NCBI GenBank assembly: GCA_001899085.1
Contig: MKVB01000001.1
Coordinates: forward strand, 1,251,323 to 1,315,322
Reading direction: 5' to 3'
Origin: Devosia sp. 66-14
GTDB taxonomy: Bacteria; Pseudomonadota; Alphaproteobacteria; Rhizobiales; Devosiaceae
Length of the DNA: 64,000 nucleotides
Made by a program: the position numbers and the translations under genes. Shown here piece after piece: positions 53,096-62,044 of the stretch. Positions within the stretch are counted from its first letter, which is position 1; every line of letters starts with the position of its first letter. Under the pieces are notes generated by a model. It did not search any database. It saw only the letters and a program-made list of their open reading frames with translations, and had not been told where the DNA came from.

Positions 53096-53563
53096 CTAGT
53101 TGGCCTTCGGGGTGATATCGTCGGTCGACTGGATGGTGATCACCCTGACATCGAAGGCGGCGCAGGCATCATCCTGGCAGATGCCGTTGAGCCAGACCTG
53201 ACCGTTGCCGTACATGATGCCGTCGGCATTGACAAACAGCGTCTCCCATTTCTGCTTGAGGATCGCGTCCTTGATATCGCCGGTAATGACTACGTCGTAC
53301 TCGGTCTCGAACTGGTCGGCATCGTTGATGGTCAGCTCCTTGCCACCGACATTTACCGTGATCGGATAGGACACCCACTCGGCGACCCCGGCGGCATCGT
53401 CATTGGCGACCGCCGCATGGATGGCGTCGAACGCGATGTGGTAAGGCGCCGGATCGCCGAGATCGGCGGTCACGGCGGCATCCACTTCGGCCCCGGTCTG
53501 CGCCGCGGCGGGCACGGCGCCGAGCGCGACAGCGAACAGGGCGGCGACAGCGAGCTTCAGCAT
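53096..53563 (-). CDS. Secreted protein of unknown function
   Basis: The 155-residue protein begins LKLAVAALFAVALGAVPAAA, a signal peptide with cleavage near AAAQ. The mature part is acidic, with the repeated theme AIHAAVANDDAAGVAEWVSY and VNVGGKELTINDADQFETEY, suggesting a nuclear-transport-factor-2-like or KTSC-like alpha+beta fold. Two Cys near the end (GICQDDACAAF) may pair. The ATG at 53563 is preferred over 53626 because it starts the signal peptide. No family recognised with confidence. Confidence 0.7.
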   Translation of the reverse strand: MLKLAVAALFAVALGAVPAAAQTGAEVDAAVTADLGDPAPYHIAFDAIHAAVANDDAAGVAEWVSYPITVNVGGKELTINDADQFETEYDVVITGDIKDAILKQKWETLFVNADGIMYGNGQVWLNGICQDDACAAFDVRVITIQSTDDITPKAN

Positions 53564-53695
53564 TCTCGTAAACTCCTGTGAACGGGGACTATCCGCCAAA
53601 CCATTGATAGCGCACACTATCGGCAAACGAACAGCTGACAGGATAGCTAAAAACGCGCTGGCCGCCGAGCCCTTGCGCCGCCCGGAGGCGCCGGC

Positions 53696-54481
53696 CTAGC
53701 CGATATCGATGCCGAGCCGGGCGAACGCCGCGGCGACGACGGCCGACCTGGCCGAACGGAAGCGATCGCGACTGTAGCGACGTGCCAGTTCGGTATCCCT
53801 GCTCCCGGCTGCGGCGCTCAGCACGATGCCATGTCGGGCGGCCCAGCCACGATCGGCCTCGTAGCCGAGTTCGACCAGCTCATCGTCGATCGCCCCGCCC
53901 TCTTCCAGCTTCTCCTGCAACCTGTCGGTATGCTCGGTCCACTTTCCCTGGTTGCTGCGATCGATCGGGCGAACCCCATTGAGCGCCAGCTGCGACGGAC
54001 CGGACACGGCGCCGCGCCGGTGGAAATCGGAGAACCGGCCCGTCATCCTGAGGAACGGAAACCGCTCGGCGATCCGGCGCTGCACCTCGTCGGGATCGGC
54101 GATCAGATCCTCGTATTTGAGCCACAAGAAGCGCGGGTGATCCTGAAACTGGCGCACCAGCGCCCAGCCTTGCCTGAACCGGCCGATCGAGGTGTGCATC
54201 CAGTAGTCGTCAGGTTGGCTGCCATGCTTGCTGATCACCGTATCGCGCGGGTCGCGCACCATGCAGATGGCGTGAAACCGCGGGTCGAGTTTCAGCCGAA
54301 GCCCCAGATAGCGCAGGTCCTGCGGTGTCTTGGTGAGATAGACGCCCCGGCAGCGGCGCAACCGGTACAGCCGCTCCTCGTGCTCGGCCGATCGCTCGAT
54401 CTCGAAGCAGAGCCGCATGCACTCGGCCAGCAGGGTCGTTCCGGTTCGCGGGTTCACCCCGACGATGTGCAAGCGGTGCAT
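53696..54481 (-). CDS. Sulfotransferase-family protein
   Basis: The 261-residue protein has the PAPS-binding P-loop-like motif GVNPRTGTTLLAECM at its N-terminus (5'-phosphosulfate loop) and CMVRDPRDTVISKHG (3'-phosphate loop) near residue 85, with FLWLKYEDLIADPDEVQ further on. These are the two hallmarks of PAPS-dependent sulfotransferases. A long frame continues upstream, but the ATG at 54481 starts the domain directly. Such enzymes sulfate polysaccharides, lipids or small molecules. It stands alone, divergent from the amidase gene; the acceptor is unknown. Confidence 0.82.
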   Translation of the reverse strand: MHRLHIVGVNPRTGTTLLAECMRLCFEIERSAEHEERLYRLRRCRGVYLTKTPQDLRYLGLRLKLDPRFHAICMVRDPRDTVISKHGSQPDDYWMHTSIGRFRQGWALVRQFQDHPRFLWLKYEDLIADPDEVQRRIAERFPFLRMTGRFSDFHRRGAVSGPSQLALNGVRPIDRSNQGKWTEHTDRLQEKLEEGGAIDDELVELGYEADRGWAARHGIVLSAAAGSRDTELARRYSRDRFRSARSAVVAAAFARLGIDIG

Positions 54482-54635
54482 GGTCCCTCGCCATCCCCTG
54501 ATGAAGCGGCGCTGATAGCAGCGGCAATCCCGGCCGCCAAGCCGAAGAAGGAGACTCCGGGCGCTGCCGGTGATGGGCTGGTGACAACCCTCCCCCGGCC
54601 CGCTACCCCTTATGGCCAGAGGAGAAATTGACCCA

Positions 54636-55547
54636 ATGACCACGCATCGCTTCGTCGCCACCGAATGGCACAATGTGCTGGGCACGCGCCCCCCGGCCTT
54701 CACCATTGCCTCGGGCGATACCGTCATCACCGAGACGCTCGATGCCTGGGGCTTCGACAAGGATGGGGTGCAGCGCCAGCCCGGCCCCAACCCGATGAAC
54801 GGGCCGATCTTCATCGAGGGCGCCGCTCCCGGCGACGCGCTGAAGGTCGAGATTCTGCGCATGACGCCCAACCGCGCCACCGGCTGGACCCGCTCGTCGC
54901 TGGCCGGCAACGTGGTCGATCCGGAATCGGTGCGCGAGCTGCCGTCGCGTGAGGCGGCCAACTGGTCGATCGACCGCCAGGCTGGCACCGCCCAGCTGCA
55001 GCCGCCGGTCAAAGGGCTCGAGCATTTCGTGCTGCCGCTCGAGCCGATGATCGGCTGCTTCGGCGTCGCGCCGAGCCTCGGCCAGGCCTTCTCCACCGCC
55101 ACCAGCGCCCAGAACGGCGGCAACATGGATTATCGCGGCTTCGGCCCGGGCGCCACGGTGTGGTTCCCGGTGGCGGTCGAGGGCGCGCTGTTCTTCCTGG
55201 GCGATTGCCATGCCGTGCAGGGCGATGGCGAGATCGTCGGCACCGGCATCGAGACCAGCTACGAGGTCGAGATACGGCTCAGCGTCGAGAAAGGCCGGAA
55301 ACTGGTGTGGCCGCGCGGCGAAAGCGCCACCGAAATCTTCTCGGTCGGCAATGCCCGCCCGCTCGACCAGGCCCTGCAGCATGCCACCAACGACATGTTC
55401 AACTGGCTGTGCACCGAGTACGGGCTGAGCAAAACCGCCGCCAGCCACCTGATGGGCCAGGTGGTGCGCTACGAGGTCGGCAACGTCTACGACCCCGCCT
55501 ACACCATGGTCTGCAAGATCCCCAAGCAGTGGCTGCCGAAGACCTGA
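54636..55547 (+). CDS. Acetamidase/formamidase-family amidase
   Basis: The 303-residue protein belongs to the FmdA/AmdA family (PF03069): HNVLGTRPPAFTIASGDTVI, PGPNPMNGPIFIEGAAPGDA, EPMIGCFGVAP and FLGDCHAVQGDGEI are conserved blocks, the last containing probable metal or catalytic residues (Asp, His). Family members release ammonia from formamide or acetamide. GAGGAG lies 11 bases before the ATG at 54636; an upstream ATG at 54612 is less likely. A metallophosphoesterase gene follows 7 bp later. Confidence 0.88.
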   Translation: MTTHRFVATEWHNVLGTRPPAFTIASGDTVITETLDAWGFDKDGVQRQPGPNPMNGPIFIEGAAPGDALKVEILRMTPNRATGWTRSSLAGNVVDPESVRELPSREAANWSIDRQAGTAQLQPPVKGLEHFVLPLEPMIGCFGVAPSLGQAFSTATSAQNGGNMDYRGFGPGATVWFPVAVEGALFFLGDCHAVQGDGEIVGTGIETSYEVEIRLSVEKGRKLVWPRGESATEIFSVGNARPLDQALQHATNDMFNWLCTEYGLSKTAASHLMGQVVRYEVGNVYDPAYTMVCKIPKQWLPKT

Positions 55548-55554
55548 GCCCAAC

Positions 55555-56316
55555 GTGACGCCGCTCGACCGCATCGCCATCATCTCCGACATTCACGGCA
55601 ACCTGCCGGCGCTGGAAGCCGTGCTGGCCGATATCGCGGCGCGCGGCATCACCCGCATCTACGGGCTTGGCGACCTCGCCGGCAAGGGCCCTGATGGCGC
55701 CGCGGTGATCGACATTTCGCGCCGCGTCTGCGTCGCCACCGTGCAGGGCAACTGGGACGAGAGCCTCGCCAATGCCGAGCCCGACGCCACCGTGGTGTGG
55801 CACCGCCGGCAGCTCGGCCCGGCGCGGCTGGCCTGGCTGCGCGAGCTGCCGGGGACGGTCGATTTCCGCCTCAGCGGCCGCCAGGTCCGGTTGTTCCATG
55901 CCTCGCAGCGCGGCGTCTATCACCGGGTGCGCCAGTATGACGGCCACGACGCCCACCTTCAGATGTTCGACAACACCGATTTCACCGGCCATGGCGCCGT
56001 GCCCGACATTGTCGGCTATGGCGACGTGCACACCGCCTATGTGAAGAGCTTTGCCAACAAATGCCTGTTCAACGCCGGCAGCGTCGGCAACCCGCTCGAT
56101 CTGCCGCTCGCCTGCTACGCCGTCCTCGAGGGGCACTTCGACAGCCCCGAAGCTGGACCGTGGACGGTAAGTCTGATCCGCCTGCCCTATGATGTCGAGG
56201 CTTCGATCCGGCAGGCCGAAGCCTCCGGCATGCCCGACCTCGAGCACTACATCAACGAACTGCGGACGGCCCGCTATCGCGGCCTGACTCCGAAGCCGGC
56301 GCCGGTGGCCGGGTAA
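55555..56316 (+). CDS. Calcineurin-like metallophosphoesterase
   Basis: The 253-residue protein starts at a GTG 7 bp after the amidase stop. Metal-site motifs appear in order: IISDIHGNLPALE (DxH), LGDLAGKGPDG (GDxxxxG), QGNWDESL in the place of GNH(D/E), and GYGDVHTAY in the place of GHTH. The Trp instead of His in GNWD is known in a subgroup of YfcE/ApaH-like phosphodiesterases. The substrate is unknown. It forms a two-gene unit with the amidase. Confidence 0.85.
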   Translation: MTPLDRIAIISDIHGNLPALEAVLADIAARGITRIYGLGDLAGKGPDGAAVIDISRRVCVATVQGNWDESLANAEPDATVVWHRRQLGPARLAWLRELPGTVDFRLSGRQVRLFHASQRGVYHRVRQYDGHDAHLQMFDNTDFTGHGAVPDIVGYGDVHTAYVKSFANKCLFNAGSVGNPLDLPLACYAVLEGHFDSPEAGPWTVSLIRLPYDVEASIRQAEASGMPDLEHYINELRTARYRGLTPKPAPVAG

Positions 56317-56343
56317 CGCGTATCGTCACATCGGAGGCTACCG

Positions 56344-56466
56344 CTCCACCCCCTCCCGGCCTCCCCCATCAAGGGGGAGGTGTCGGGCCGGTGGATGGGG
56401 CTAGATGGTGCCATAAACTCCGAACGGCACCTCCCCCCTTGTGGGGGAGGCTGGGAGGGGGGAGCC
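56344..56466. repeat. CT/GA-rich palindrome, family B copy 3
   Basis: Inner hairpins CCTCCCCCATCAAGGGGGAGG and CCTCCCCCCTTGTGGGGGAGG flank a variable centre; outer arms CCACCCCCTCCCGG and CTGGGAGGGGGGAG are less exact. It lies between convergent metallophosphoesterase and DenD genes. Confidence 0.75.
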
Positions 56467-56497
56467 ACGGGCACCGGCTGCAGAGTGAACTCCGCCT

Positions 56498-57484
56498 CTA
56501 CCCCCCGATCTTCCCGCCCAGCTCATCCTCGATGTGAATCCGGATGATCTCGTCAAAGCTCTGCTCGGCCTTGAACCCCAGCGAAATCGCCCGCCTGGCG
56601 TCGAAATTGCGCGGCCAGCCGGCGACCATCGAGATGATTTTCGGGTCCGGCACGTCCTTGATCAGGCTCACCGCCTTGTCGCCGGCAACCCGGCGCAGCG
56701 CCTCGATCTCCTCGCCCACCGTGGTCGAGAGGCCCGGCACCGACAGGGTGCGGCGCCAGCCGAGCTTGGTCGTATCGAGCTCTGCCGCATGGGTCAGAAA
56801 GCCGATGGCGGCGCGTGGGCTGGCGAACCAGTGGCGCACGTCCTTCGACACCGGTAGCACCGCCTCCTGCCCGACCAGCGGCTCGCGCAGGATGTTGGAG
56901 AAGAACCCCGAGGCCGCCGCATTGGGCTTGCCCGGCCGGATGGTGATGGTCGGCAGCCGGATGCCGACGCCGTCGACAAAGCCCTTGCGCGAATAATCGT
57001 TGAGCAGGAGCTCGCAGATTGCCTTCTGCGTGCCGTAGCTGGTGAGCGGCGTGTTGAAGAACTCGTCGCCGATGGCTTCCGGGAACGGCGCGCCGAACAC
57101 CGCGATCGACGAGGTGAACACCAGCCGCGGCAGGTACGGCGCCCGTAGCCCTTCCTGGCGGATGGCTTCGAGCAGGAACCGCATGCCATCCATGTTGATG
57201 CGGTAGCCCTTGTCGAAATCAGACTCGGCCTCGCCCGAAACGATCGCCGCGAGATGGAAGATCAGGTCGGGCCGCGAGGCGATCAGCTTTGCGGCTTCAC
57301 CGGGCAGCGACACGTCGGAGACCACGGTCGTCACGTCACCGTTGAACGCGATCTTTGCCGGCTCCACCACATCGGTGAGCGTGAACTTGCTGATGGCCTT
57401 GCCGCCCACCTGCCCCGACTTGAGCAGCGCAGACGTGAGCTTGCGGCCGATCATGCCGGCCGCCCCGATGATCAGGATATGCAT
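56498..57484 (-). CDS. denD: D-erythronate dehydrogenase-like NAD-dependent epimerase/dehydratase
   Basis: The 328-residue SDR-type protein has the NAD site LIIGAAGMIGRKL, and catalytic SS...YxxxK as VFTSSIAVFG and SYGTQKAICE. LPTITIRPGKPNAAASGFFS and the overall length match DenD, which oxidises D-erythronate at C2 for its catabolism. Other enzymes of the erythronate route (DenK-type kinase, OtnI, OtnC) are not in the window, so a related sugar acid is possible. It begins a run of catabolic genes separated from each other by family B palindromes. Confidence 0.78.
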   Translation of the reverse strand: MHILIIGAAGMIGRKLTSALLKSGQVGGKAISKFTLTDVVEPAKIAFNGDVTTVVSDVSLPGEAAKLIASRPDLIFHLAAIVSGEAESDFDKGYRINMDGMRFLLEAIRQEGLRAPYLPRLVFTSSIAVFGAPFPEAIGDEFFNTPLTSYGTQKAICELLLNDYSRKGFVDGVGIRLPTITIRPGKPNAAASGFFSNILREPLVGQEAVLPVSKDVRHWFASPRAAIGFLTHAAELDTTKLGWRRTLSVPGLSTTVGEEIEALRRVAGDKAVSLIKDVPDPKIISMVAGWPRNFDARRAISLGFKAEQSFDEIIRIHIEDELGGKIGG

Positions 57485-57566
57485 GGAGTCTCCTCGGATT
57501 TTTGCCGGGAGATTAGCGAGTGAGCCGCGCCGCGCAAGCGCTGCTTTTGGGGAAGGCGTACCGCAA

Positions 57567-57694
57567 CAGACGGCCCCCTCCCGTCCTCCCCCATAAAGGG
57601 GGAGGTGAAGAGTCGAGGCGTTGTCTTCGATCGTGCCAAATGCACCAGCGGAGCACCTCCCCCTTCATGGGGGAGGATGGGAGGGGGCCGTCTG
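57567..57694. repeat. CT/GA-rich palindrome, family B copy 4
   Basis: Ends CAGACGGCCCCCTCCC and GGGAGGGGGCCGTCTG pair perfectly over 16 bp; inner hairpins CCTCCCCCATAAAGGGGGAGG type. It separates the denD-like gene from the isomerase gene, both on the minus strand. Confidence 0.85.
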
Positions 57695-57728
57695 CTTCAG
57701 CCGGCCCGAATACTCTTCGAGCCAGCCC

Positions 57729-58550
57729 TCAGCACACCGTATTGAGCCGCTCCACGCACACCCGCACCACCTCGTCCCCCGGCCGCTTCCACCAGTTATC
57801 CCGGCTGAAGATCTCGACTTCCTGCGGGCCGTGATAGCCGGCGGCCTCGATCATCGCGCGGATGGCCGGTAAGTCGATCACCCCGTCGCCCATCATGCCG
57901 CGGTCGAGCAGCATGTCGGTGGTCGGTACCAGCCAGTCGCAGATGTGGTGGGCCAAGATCCGCCCTTCTCTCCCGGCCCGGGCAATGGCCGCGGCAAGCT
58001 TGGGGTCCCACCACACGTGATAGACGTCGATGGCGACGCCGACCCCCTCGCCCAGTTGCGCCGCGATATCGAGCGCCTGGTCGATGGTGTTCACGCACGC
58101 CCGGTCCGCCGCATACATCGGATGCAGCGGCTCGATGGCGAGCGGCACGCCCGATGCACGGGCATGCGGCAGCATCGCGCCGATGCCATCCGCCACCATC
58201 TGCCGGGCCCCCGGCAGGTCGCGCGACGAGCCGGGCAACCCACCCACCACCAGCACCAGGCAATCGGCGCCGAGCGCCGCCGCCTCATCGATGGCGCGGA
58301 GGTTATCATCGATATTGGCCTGCCGGCCGGCAACAGTTTCCGCCGGGAACATACCGCCGCGGCAAAGGCCGGTGACGCGCAGGCCATTGGCCTTGACGAT
58401 GCCGGCAGCCTCGGTGAGCCCGACCGCCGCCACCTGGTCACGCCAAGGCGAAATGGCGGTAACGCCATGCTGGACGCAGTCATCGACCATCTGCGCGAAA
58501 CTTGAACCGTTGCGCAGGGTCGCGAGGTTTATGGAGAGTTGCTGGGTCAT
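57729..58550 (-). CDS. Sugar phosphate isomerase/epimerase (AP endonuclease-2 fold)
   Basis: The 273-residue protein has a TIM-barrel xylose-isomerase-like fold. Metal-site segments include ALEPLHP-like LAIEPLHPMYAADRACV, GVAIDVYHVWWDP and LAHHICDWLVP, with Glu in EVEIFSRDNWW. These fit hydroxypyruvate isomerase, inosose epimerase or sugar epimerases. The ATG at 58550 (MTQQLSINLATLRNG) is preferred over 58643, whose added residues come from the palindromic repeat. It probably rearranges an intermediate of the sugar route formed by its neighbours. Confidence 0.82.
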   Translation of the reverse strand: MTQQLSINLATLRNGSSFAQMVDDCVQHGVTAISPWRDQVAAVGLTEAAGIVKANGLRVTGLCRGGMFPAETVAGRQANIDDNLRAIDEAAALGADCLVLVVGGLPGSSRDLPGARQMVADGIGAMLPHARASGVPLAIEPLHPMYAADRACVNTIDQALDIAAQLGEGVGVAIDVYHVWWDPKLAAAIARAGREGRILAHHICDWLVPTTDMLLDRGMMGDGVIDLPAIRAMIEAAGYHGPQEVEIFSRDNWWKRPGDEVVRVCVERLNTVC

Positions 58551-58570
58551 CAGAATGGCAAGGCCGATAG

Positions 58571-58693
58571 AGACGGCCCCCTCCCATCCTCCTCCACAAG
58601 GGGGGAGGTGCCGGCCTGTGGGCCTGGCACCATCGAGCCACAAACTCGACTCTGCACCTCCCCCCTTGTGGGGGAGGCCGGGAGGGGGCCGTC
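58571..58693. repeat. CT/GA-rich palindrome, family B copy 5
   Basis: Left end AGACGGCCCCCTCCC, right end GGGAGGGGGCCGTC; inner hairpins CCTCCACAAGGGGGGAGG and CCTCCCCCCTTGTGGGGGAGG. It lies between the isomerase gene and the DUF993 gene. Confidence 0.8.
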
Positions 58694-58712
58694 CGTCTCA
58701 GTCAGCACCACC

Positions 58713-59879
58713 TCAAACCACCCCATGCACGGCCAGCACCCGCTTCATCCGCTCCACCGCCAGCCCTGGATCGGCCAGCACGCGCGCCTTGTCGGCCAGC
58801 CGGAACAGTTGCGCGAGATGTTGCAGCGAGCGGGTCGATTGCTGGCCGCCGATCATCGCAAAATGCTCCTGCAACCCGTTGAGATAGGCGAGGAACACCA
58901 CGCCGGTCTTGTAGAAGCGGGTGGGCGCCGCGAAGATGTGCCGGCTGAGCGGCACGGTGGGCTCCAGCAGTTCGAAGAACTCGTTGTCGCTGCCGCGGCC
59001 GAGCGCCGCGAGCGCTGCCGAGGCGGCCGGGGCGATGGCGTCGAAGATGCCGAGCAGCGCGTCGGAATGGCCCTGCTCGTCGCCGGCGATCAGCTCGGCA
59101 TAGTTGAAATCGTCGCCGGTATACATCCGCACCCCGGCGGGCAGCCGGCGGCGCATGGCGATCTCTTTCTCTTTCGACAGCAGCGAAATCTTGATGCCGT
59201 CGACCTTGTCGGCATGCGCCGCGATGACGTCGAGGCACACGTCCATCGCCGCATTGTGGTCGGCACTGCCCCAATAGCCCTCGAGCGCCGGATCGAACAT
59301 TTCGCCCAGCCAGTGGAGGATCACCGGCTGCTTCACCTGATCGAGGATGCGGCCATAGACCCGGGCATAATCGTCGGGCGATTTCGCCGCGACCTTGAGG
59401 GCGCGAGACGCCATCAGGATGATGCGGCCGCCCTCGCCTTCGACGAACCCGACCTGTTCCTCATAGGCGCGGATCACGTCGTCGATGCTGACATCGGGCC
59501 CCGGCGCCAGGTGATCGGTGCCGGCGCCATAGGCGATGAGCGCATCCGAGCGGCCGCGCGCCTCGGCCTGGGCGCGGCGGATCAGTTGCTGCGCATCCGT
59601 CCAGGTGAGTCCCATGCCGCGCTGCGCCGTATCCATCGCTTCGGCCACGCCCAGCCCCAGGTCCCACAGCCGATGGCGGAATTTCAGCGTGGTGTCCCAG
59701 TCGATGGCGGGCGTCAGCCAGGGGTCGTTGCTGGCCAGCGGATCGGCGACGACATGCGCCGCGGCATAAGCAATGCGCGGGAAATCGCTGGCGGCGTGTT
59801 TTTCGAACGGGATCGGCGTGCCGGTAAGGCGGTAGGTTCCGAGCGTCCGAGAAGGCGTCGGAAGAAGGAGGTCAACCAT
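58713..59879 (-). CDS. DUF993 family (dihydrodipicolinate-synthase-like) protein
   Basis: The 388-residue protein MVDLLLPTPSRTLGTYRLTG... belongs to DUF993 (PF06187), a TIM-barrel group classed near DHDPS/NAL aldolases. A likely Schiff-base Lys lies in KVDGIKISLLSKEKE and a conserved Tyr in RMYTGDDFNYAELI. The family's reaction has not been settled. The ATG at 59879 is preferred; 59912 would translate repeat DNA. The ribosome site appears to come from the family B palindrome upstream. The position among sugar genes suggests an aldolase or related lyase step. Confidence 0.82.
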   Translation of the reverse strand: MVDLLLPTPSRTLGTYRLTGTPIPFEKHAASDFPRIAYAAAHVVADPLASNDPWLTPAIDWDTTLKFRHRLWDLGLGVAEAMDTAQRGMGLTWTDAQQLIRRAQAEARGRSDALIAYGAGTDHLAPGPDVSIDDVIRAYEEQVGFVEGEGGRIILMASRALKVAAKSPDDYARVYGRILDQVKQPVILHWLGEMFDPALEGYWGSADHNAAMDVCLDVIAAHADKVDGIKISLLSKEKEIAMRRRLPAGVRMYTGDDFNYAELIAGDEQGHSDALLGIFDAIAPAASAALAALGRGSDNEFFELLEPTVPLSRHIFAAPTRFYKTGVVFLAYLNGLQEHFAMIGGQQSTRSLQHLAQLFRLADKARVLADPGLAVERMKRVLAVHGVV

Positions 59880-59882
59880 TGG

Positions 59883-60008
59883 CAGACGGCCCCCTCCCGG
59901 CCTCCCCCACAAGGGGGGAGGTGAAGAGTCGAGGCTGAAGCTCGATTATGCCTGCCACACAGGGTGGCACCTCCCCCCTTGTGGGGGAGGATGGGAGGGG
60001 GCCGTCTG
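59883..60008. repeat. CT/GA-rich palindrome, family B copy 6
   Basis: Ends CAGACGGCCCCCTCCC and GGGAGGGGGCCGTCTG; inner hairpins of the CCTCCCCCACAAGGGGGGAGG type. Its left end reaches within 4 bp of the DUF993 start codon and supplies a GGAGGG-type ribosome-site region. Confidence 0.85.
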
Positions 60009-60023
60009 TCTCGGCGATCATCG

Positions 60024-61178
60024 TCAAATCCCCAACGCCGGCACATCCAGCCAGCGCCGTTCCTTCCAGCTCTGCAGCCCGAGCATGGCGAGTTGCACGC
60101 CCTTGGCCCCGGCCTCGAGCCCATACGGCCACGGTGCGTCCTCGGCGACGTGCCTGAGGAACATTTCCCACTGCGCCTTGAAGCCGTTCTGCGCCGGCCA
60201 GTTGTCGGGCACTTCCTCCCAGTTCTGGAAGAAATCGATGGTCTGCGGCTGGTCGGGGTTCCACACCGGCTTGGGGGTGTTCACCCGGTGCTGGCTGAAG
60301 CATTTGTGCAGTCCAGCCACCGCCGAGCCATGCGTGCCGTCGACCTGGAAGGTGACGAGATCGTCGCGCCGCACCCGGACGTCCCAGCTCGAATTGATAT
60401 GGGCGACGACCCCGCCCTTGAGCTGGAACGTTGCGTAGGCCGCATCGTCCGCGTCGGCCGTATAGGTGTTGCCCTTCTCATCGACGCGCGTCGGAATATG
60501 CGTCGCGCCAAGGCAGCTCACCGCCTCGACTTCGCCGAACAGGTTGTCCAGCACATAGCGCCAGTGGCACAGCATATCGAGGATGATGCCGCCGCCATCG
60601 GCCTTGCGATAGTTCCAGCTCGGGCGCTGCGCCGGCTGGCCCCAATCGCCCTCGAACACCCAGTACCCGAATTCGCCGCGCACCGAGAGAATGCGGCCGA
60701 AAAACCCGGCATCCCTCAGCATCTTGAGCTTCAGCAAACCGGGCAGGAACAGCTTGTCCTGCACCACGCCGTGCTTGACGCCGGAAGCCTTGGCCTTCTT
60801 CGCCAGCGCGATGGCGGACTCGAGGTCGTCGGAAACCGGCTTCTCGCAATAGACGTGCTTGCCCGCATCGATCGCCCGGCTCAGCAGCTCGGCCCGCATC
60901 TGCGTGGTGCCGGCGTCGAAGAACACCTCGTCCTCGGTGTTGGAAAGCACCTCGTCGAGATCGGTCGACCAGCGCTTGATCTGGTGCTTTTCGGCCAGCC
61001 GCTGGATCTTGTCGCGGTCGCGCCCGACGATGATCGGGTCGAGCACCAGCCGATCGCCGTTCGACAGCGCCACCCCGCCCTGCTCGCGAATGGCGAGGAT
61101 CGAGCGCACCAGGTGCTGGTTGTACCCCATCCGGCCCGTCACGCCGTGCATGATCAGTCCCAGCCGCCGCTCGGCCAT
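60024..61178 (-). CDS. Gfo/Idh/MocA-family sugar dehydrogenase
   Basis: The 384-residue protein begins AERRLGLIMHGVTGRMGYNQ, a Rossmann NAD(P) site, and has the family EKP motif as CEKPVSDDLESAI, whose Lys takes part in catalysis. Other blocks are DMLCHWRYVLDNLFGEV and AHINSSWDVRVRRDDLVTF. Enzymes of this family oxidise a sugar or inositol hydroxyl or reduce the corresponding ketone. It is the first gene of the minus-strand catabolic run and is divergent from a TetR regulator. A GTAAC-N6-GTTAC operator-like site lies 23 bp upstream of its start. Confidence 0.87.
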   Translation of the reverse strand: MAERRLGLIMHGVTGRMGYNQHLVRSILAIREQGGVALSNGDRLVLDPIIVGRDRDKIQRLAEKHQIKRWSTDLDEVLSNTEDEVFFDAGTTQMRAELLSRAIDAGKHVYCEKPVSDDLESAIALAKKAKASGVKHGVVQDKLFLPGLLKLKMLRDAGFFGRILSVRGEFGYWVFEGDWGQPAQRPSWNYRKADGGGIILDMLCHWRYVLDNLFGEVEAVSCLGATHIPTRVDEKGNTYTADADDAAYATFQLKGGVVAHINSSWDVRVRRDDLVTFQVDGTHGSAVAGLHKCFSQHRVNTPKPVWNPDQPQTIDFFQNWEEVPDNWPAQNGFKAQWEMFLRHVAEDAPWPYGLEAGAKGVQLAMLGLQSWKERRWLDVPALGI

Positions 61179-61201
61179 CCCTCGCTCCCTCGCTCGTGTT
61201 T

Positions 61202-61217
61202 GTAACTACTTGGTTAC
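61202..61217. promoter_or_regulatory. TetR operator-like site 1
   Basis: GTAAC-N6-GTTAC in the gap between the divergent dehydrogenase and TetR genes, 23 bp from the dehydrogenase start. It extends to TTGTAACTACTTGGTTACTT, sharing flanks with site 2 at 62160. Confidence 0.65.
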
Positions 61218-61363
61218 TTGGATACACGTCGCTAGGATGGAGCGTCAAGAGCGGCCGCCGCGGACTGAACGAAAGAACGATTTTCGTCCGGGCCCGGCGC
61301 GGCAGATGAACCGTCCTGTTACACCGGACGACATGACCGCAACGGCGCGGGGGAGTGGGAGCG

Positions 61364-62044
61364 ATGGCGAGCGACGTGGCAGCGGTGAAGGTTCGGCGGC
61401 GCACCGCCACGCCGGCACCGGTGCGCCCGCGCGATGCCGAAAAGACCAAGGCCTCGATCCTCAAGGCGGCGCGCGACGAGTTCTGCGAAGAAGGCTTCAA
61501 CGGCGCCCGGGTCGATGCCATCGCCGACCGCGCCAAGGCCAATAAACGGCTACTCTATCACTATTTCGGGAACAAAGAGGCTCTGTACCAGGCCGTTCTG
61601 CTCGACGCCTACCAGGAAATCCGGCGCGGCGAACGCGAGTTACGCATCAGCCAGTACGATCCGGTCGAAGCAGTCGACCGGATCATCCGGTTTACATTTC
61701 GGCACTTCCTCGCCAATCCGTGGTTTCCGCGGCTGCTCTCTGTGGAAAACTTGCAGAACGCCAAGTTCGTCAAGCAGATCAAGGATCTCGACGAGATCCG
61801 CTCGCCCATTGTCGGCGAGCTGCAGGAGATCGTGAAACGCGGGCACGCCGAGGGCACGTTCCGCACCGATGTCGACCCGATGCAGCTCTACATCTCGATC
61901 ATTTCGCTCTGCTATTTCTACGTCTCCAACATGAAGACCCTGTCGGTGGTTTTCGGCAAGGACCTCAGCCAGTTCGCCCTGATCCAGGATCGCGAAGCGC
62001 AGGCCGTGCAGATGGTCGTCGATTACCTCCGCACCCGCCGCTGA
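61364..62044 (+). CDS. TetR-family transcriptional regulator of the sugar cluster
   Basis: The 226-residue protein has a TetR helix-turn-helix (about 27-73): KTKASILKAARDEFCEEGFN, then VDAIADRAKANKRLLYHYFG with the family YHYFGNKEALY. A helical ligand domain follows. The ATG at 61364 follows GGGGGAGTGGGAG; a GTG three codons earlier is less likely. It is divergent from the dehydrogenase gene and upstream of the sugar importer. Two near-identical dyads in front of those genes point to it as the local repressor, with a sugar or derivative as inducer. Confidence 0.88.
   Translation: MASDVAAVKVRRRTATPAPVRPRDAEKTKASILKAARDEFCEEGFNGARVDAIADRAKANKRLLYHYFGNKEALYQAVLLDAYQEIRRGERELRISQYDPVEAVDRIIRFTFRHFLANPWFPRLLSVENLQNAKFVKQIKDLDEIRSPIVGELQEIVKRGHAEGTFRTDVDPMQLYISIISLCYFYVSNMKTLSVVFGKDLSQFALIQDREAQAVQMVVDYLRTRR

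Noticed and set aside
58551-58643. N-terminal extension of the isomerase by 31 residues
   Set aside because: It lies in the family B palindrome; the ATG at 58550 gives the family-typical start.
56344-60008. CRISPR array suggested by regularly recurring repeats
   Set aside because: The units are palindromes of about 125 bp, one per intergenic gap, with genes of about 1 kb between them; no short direct repeats with unique spacers and no cas genes.
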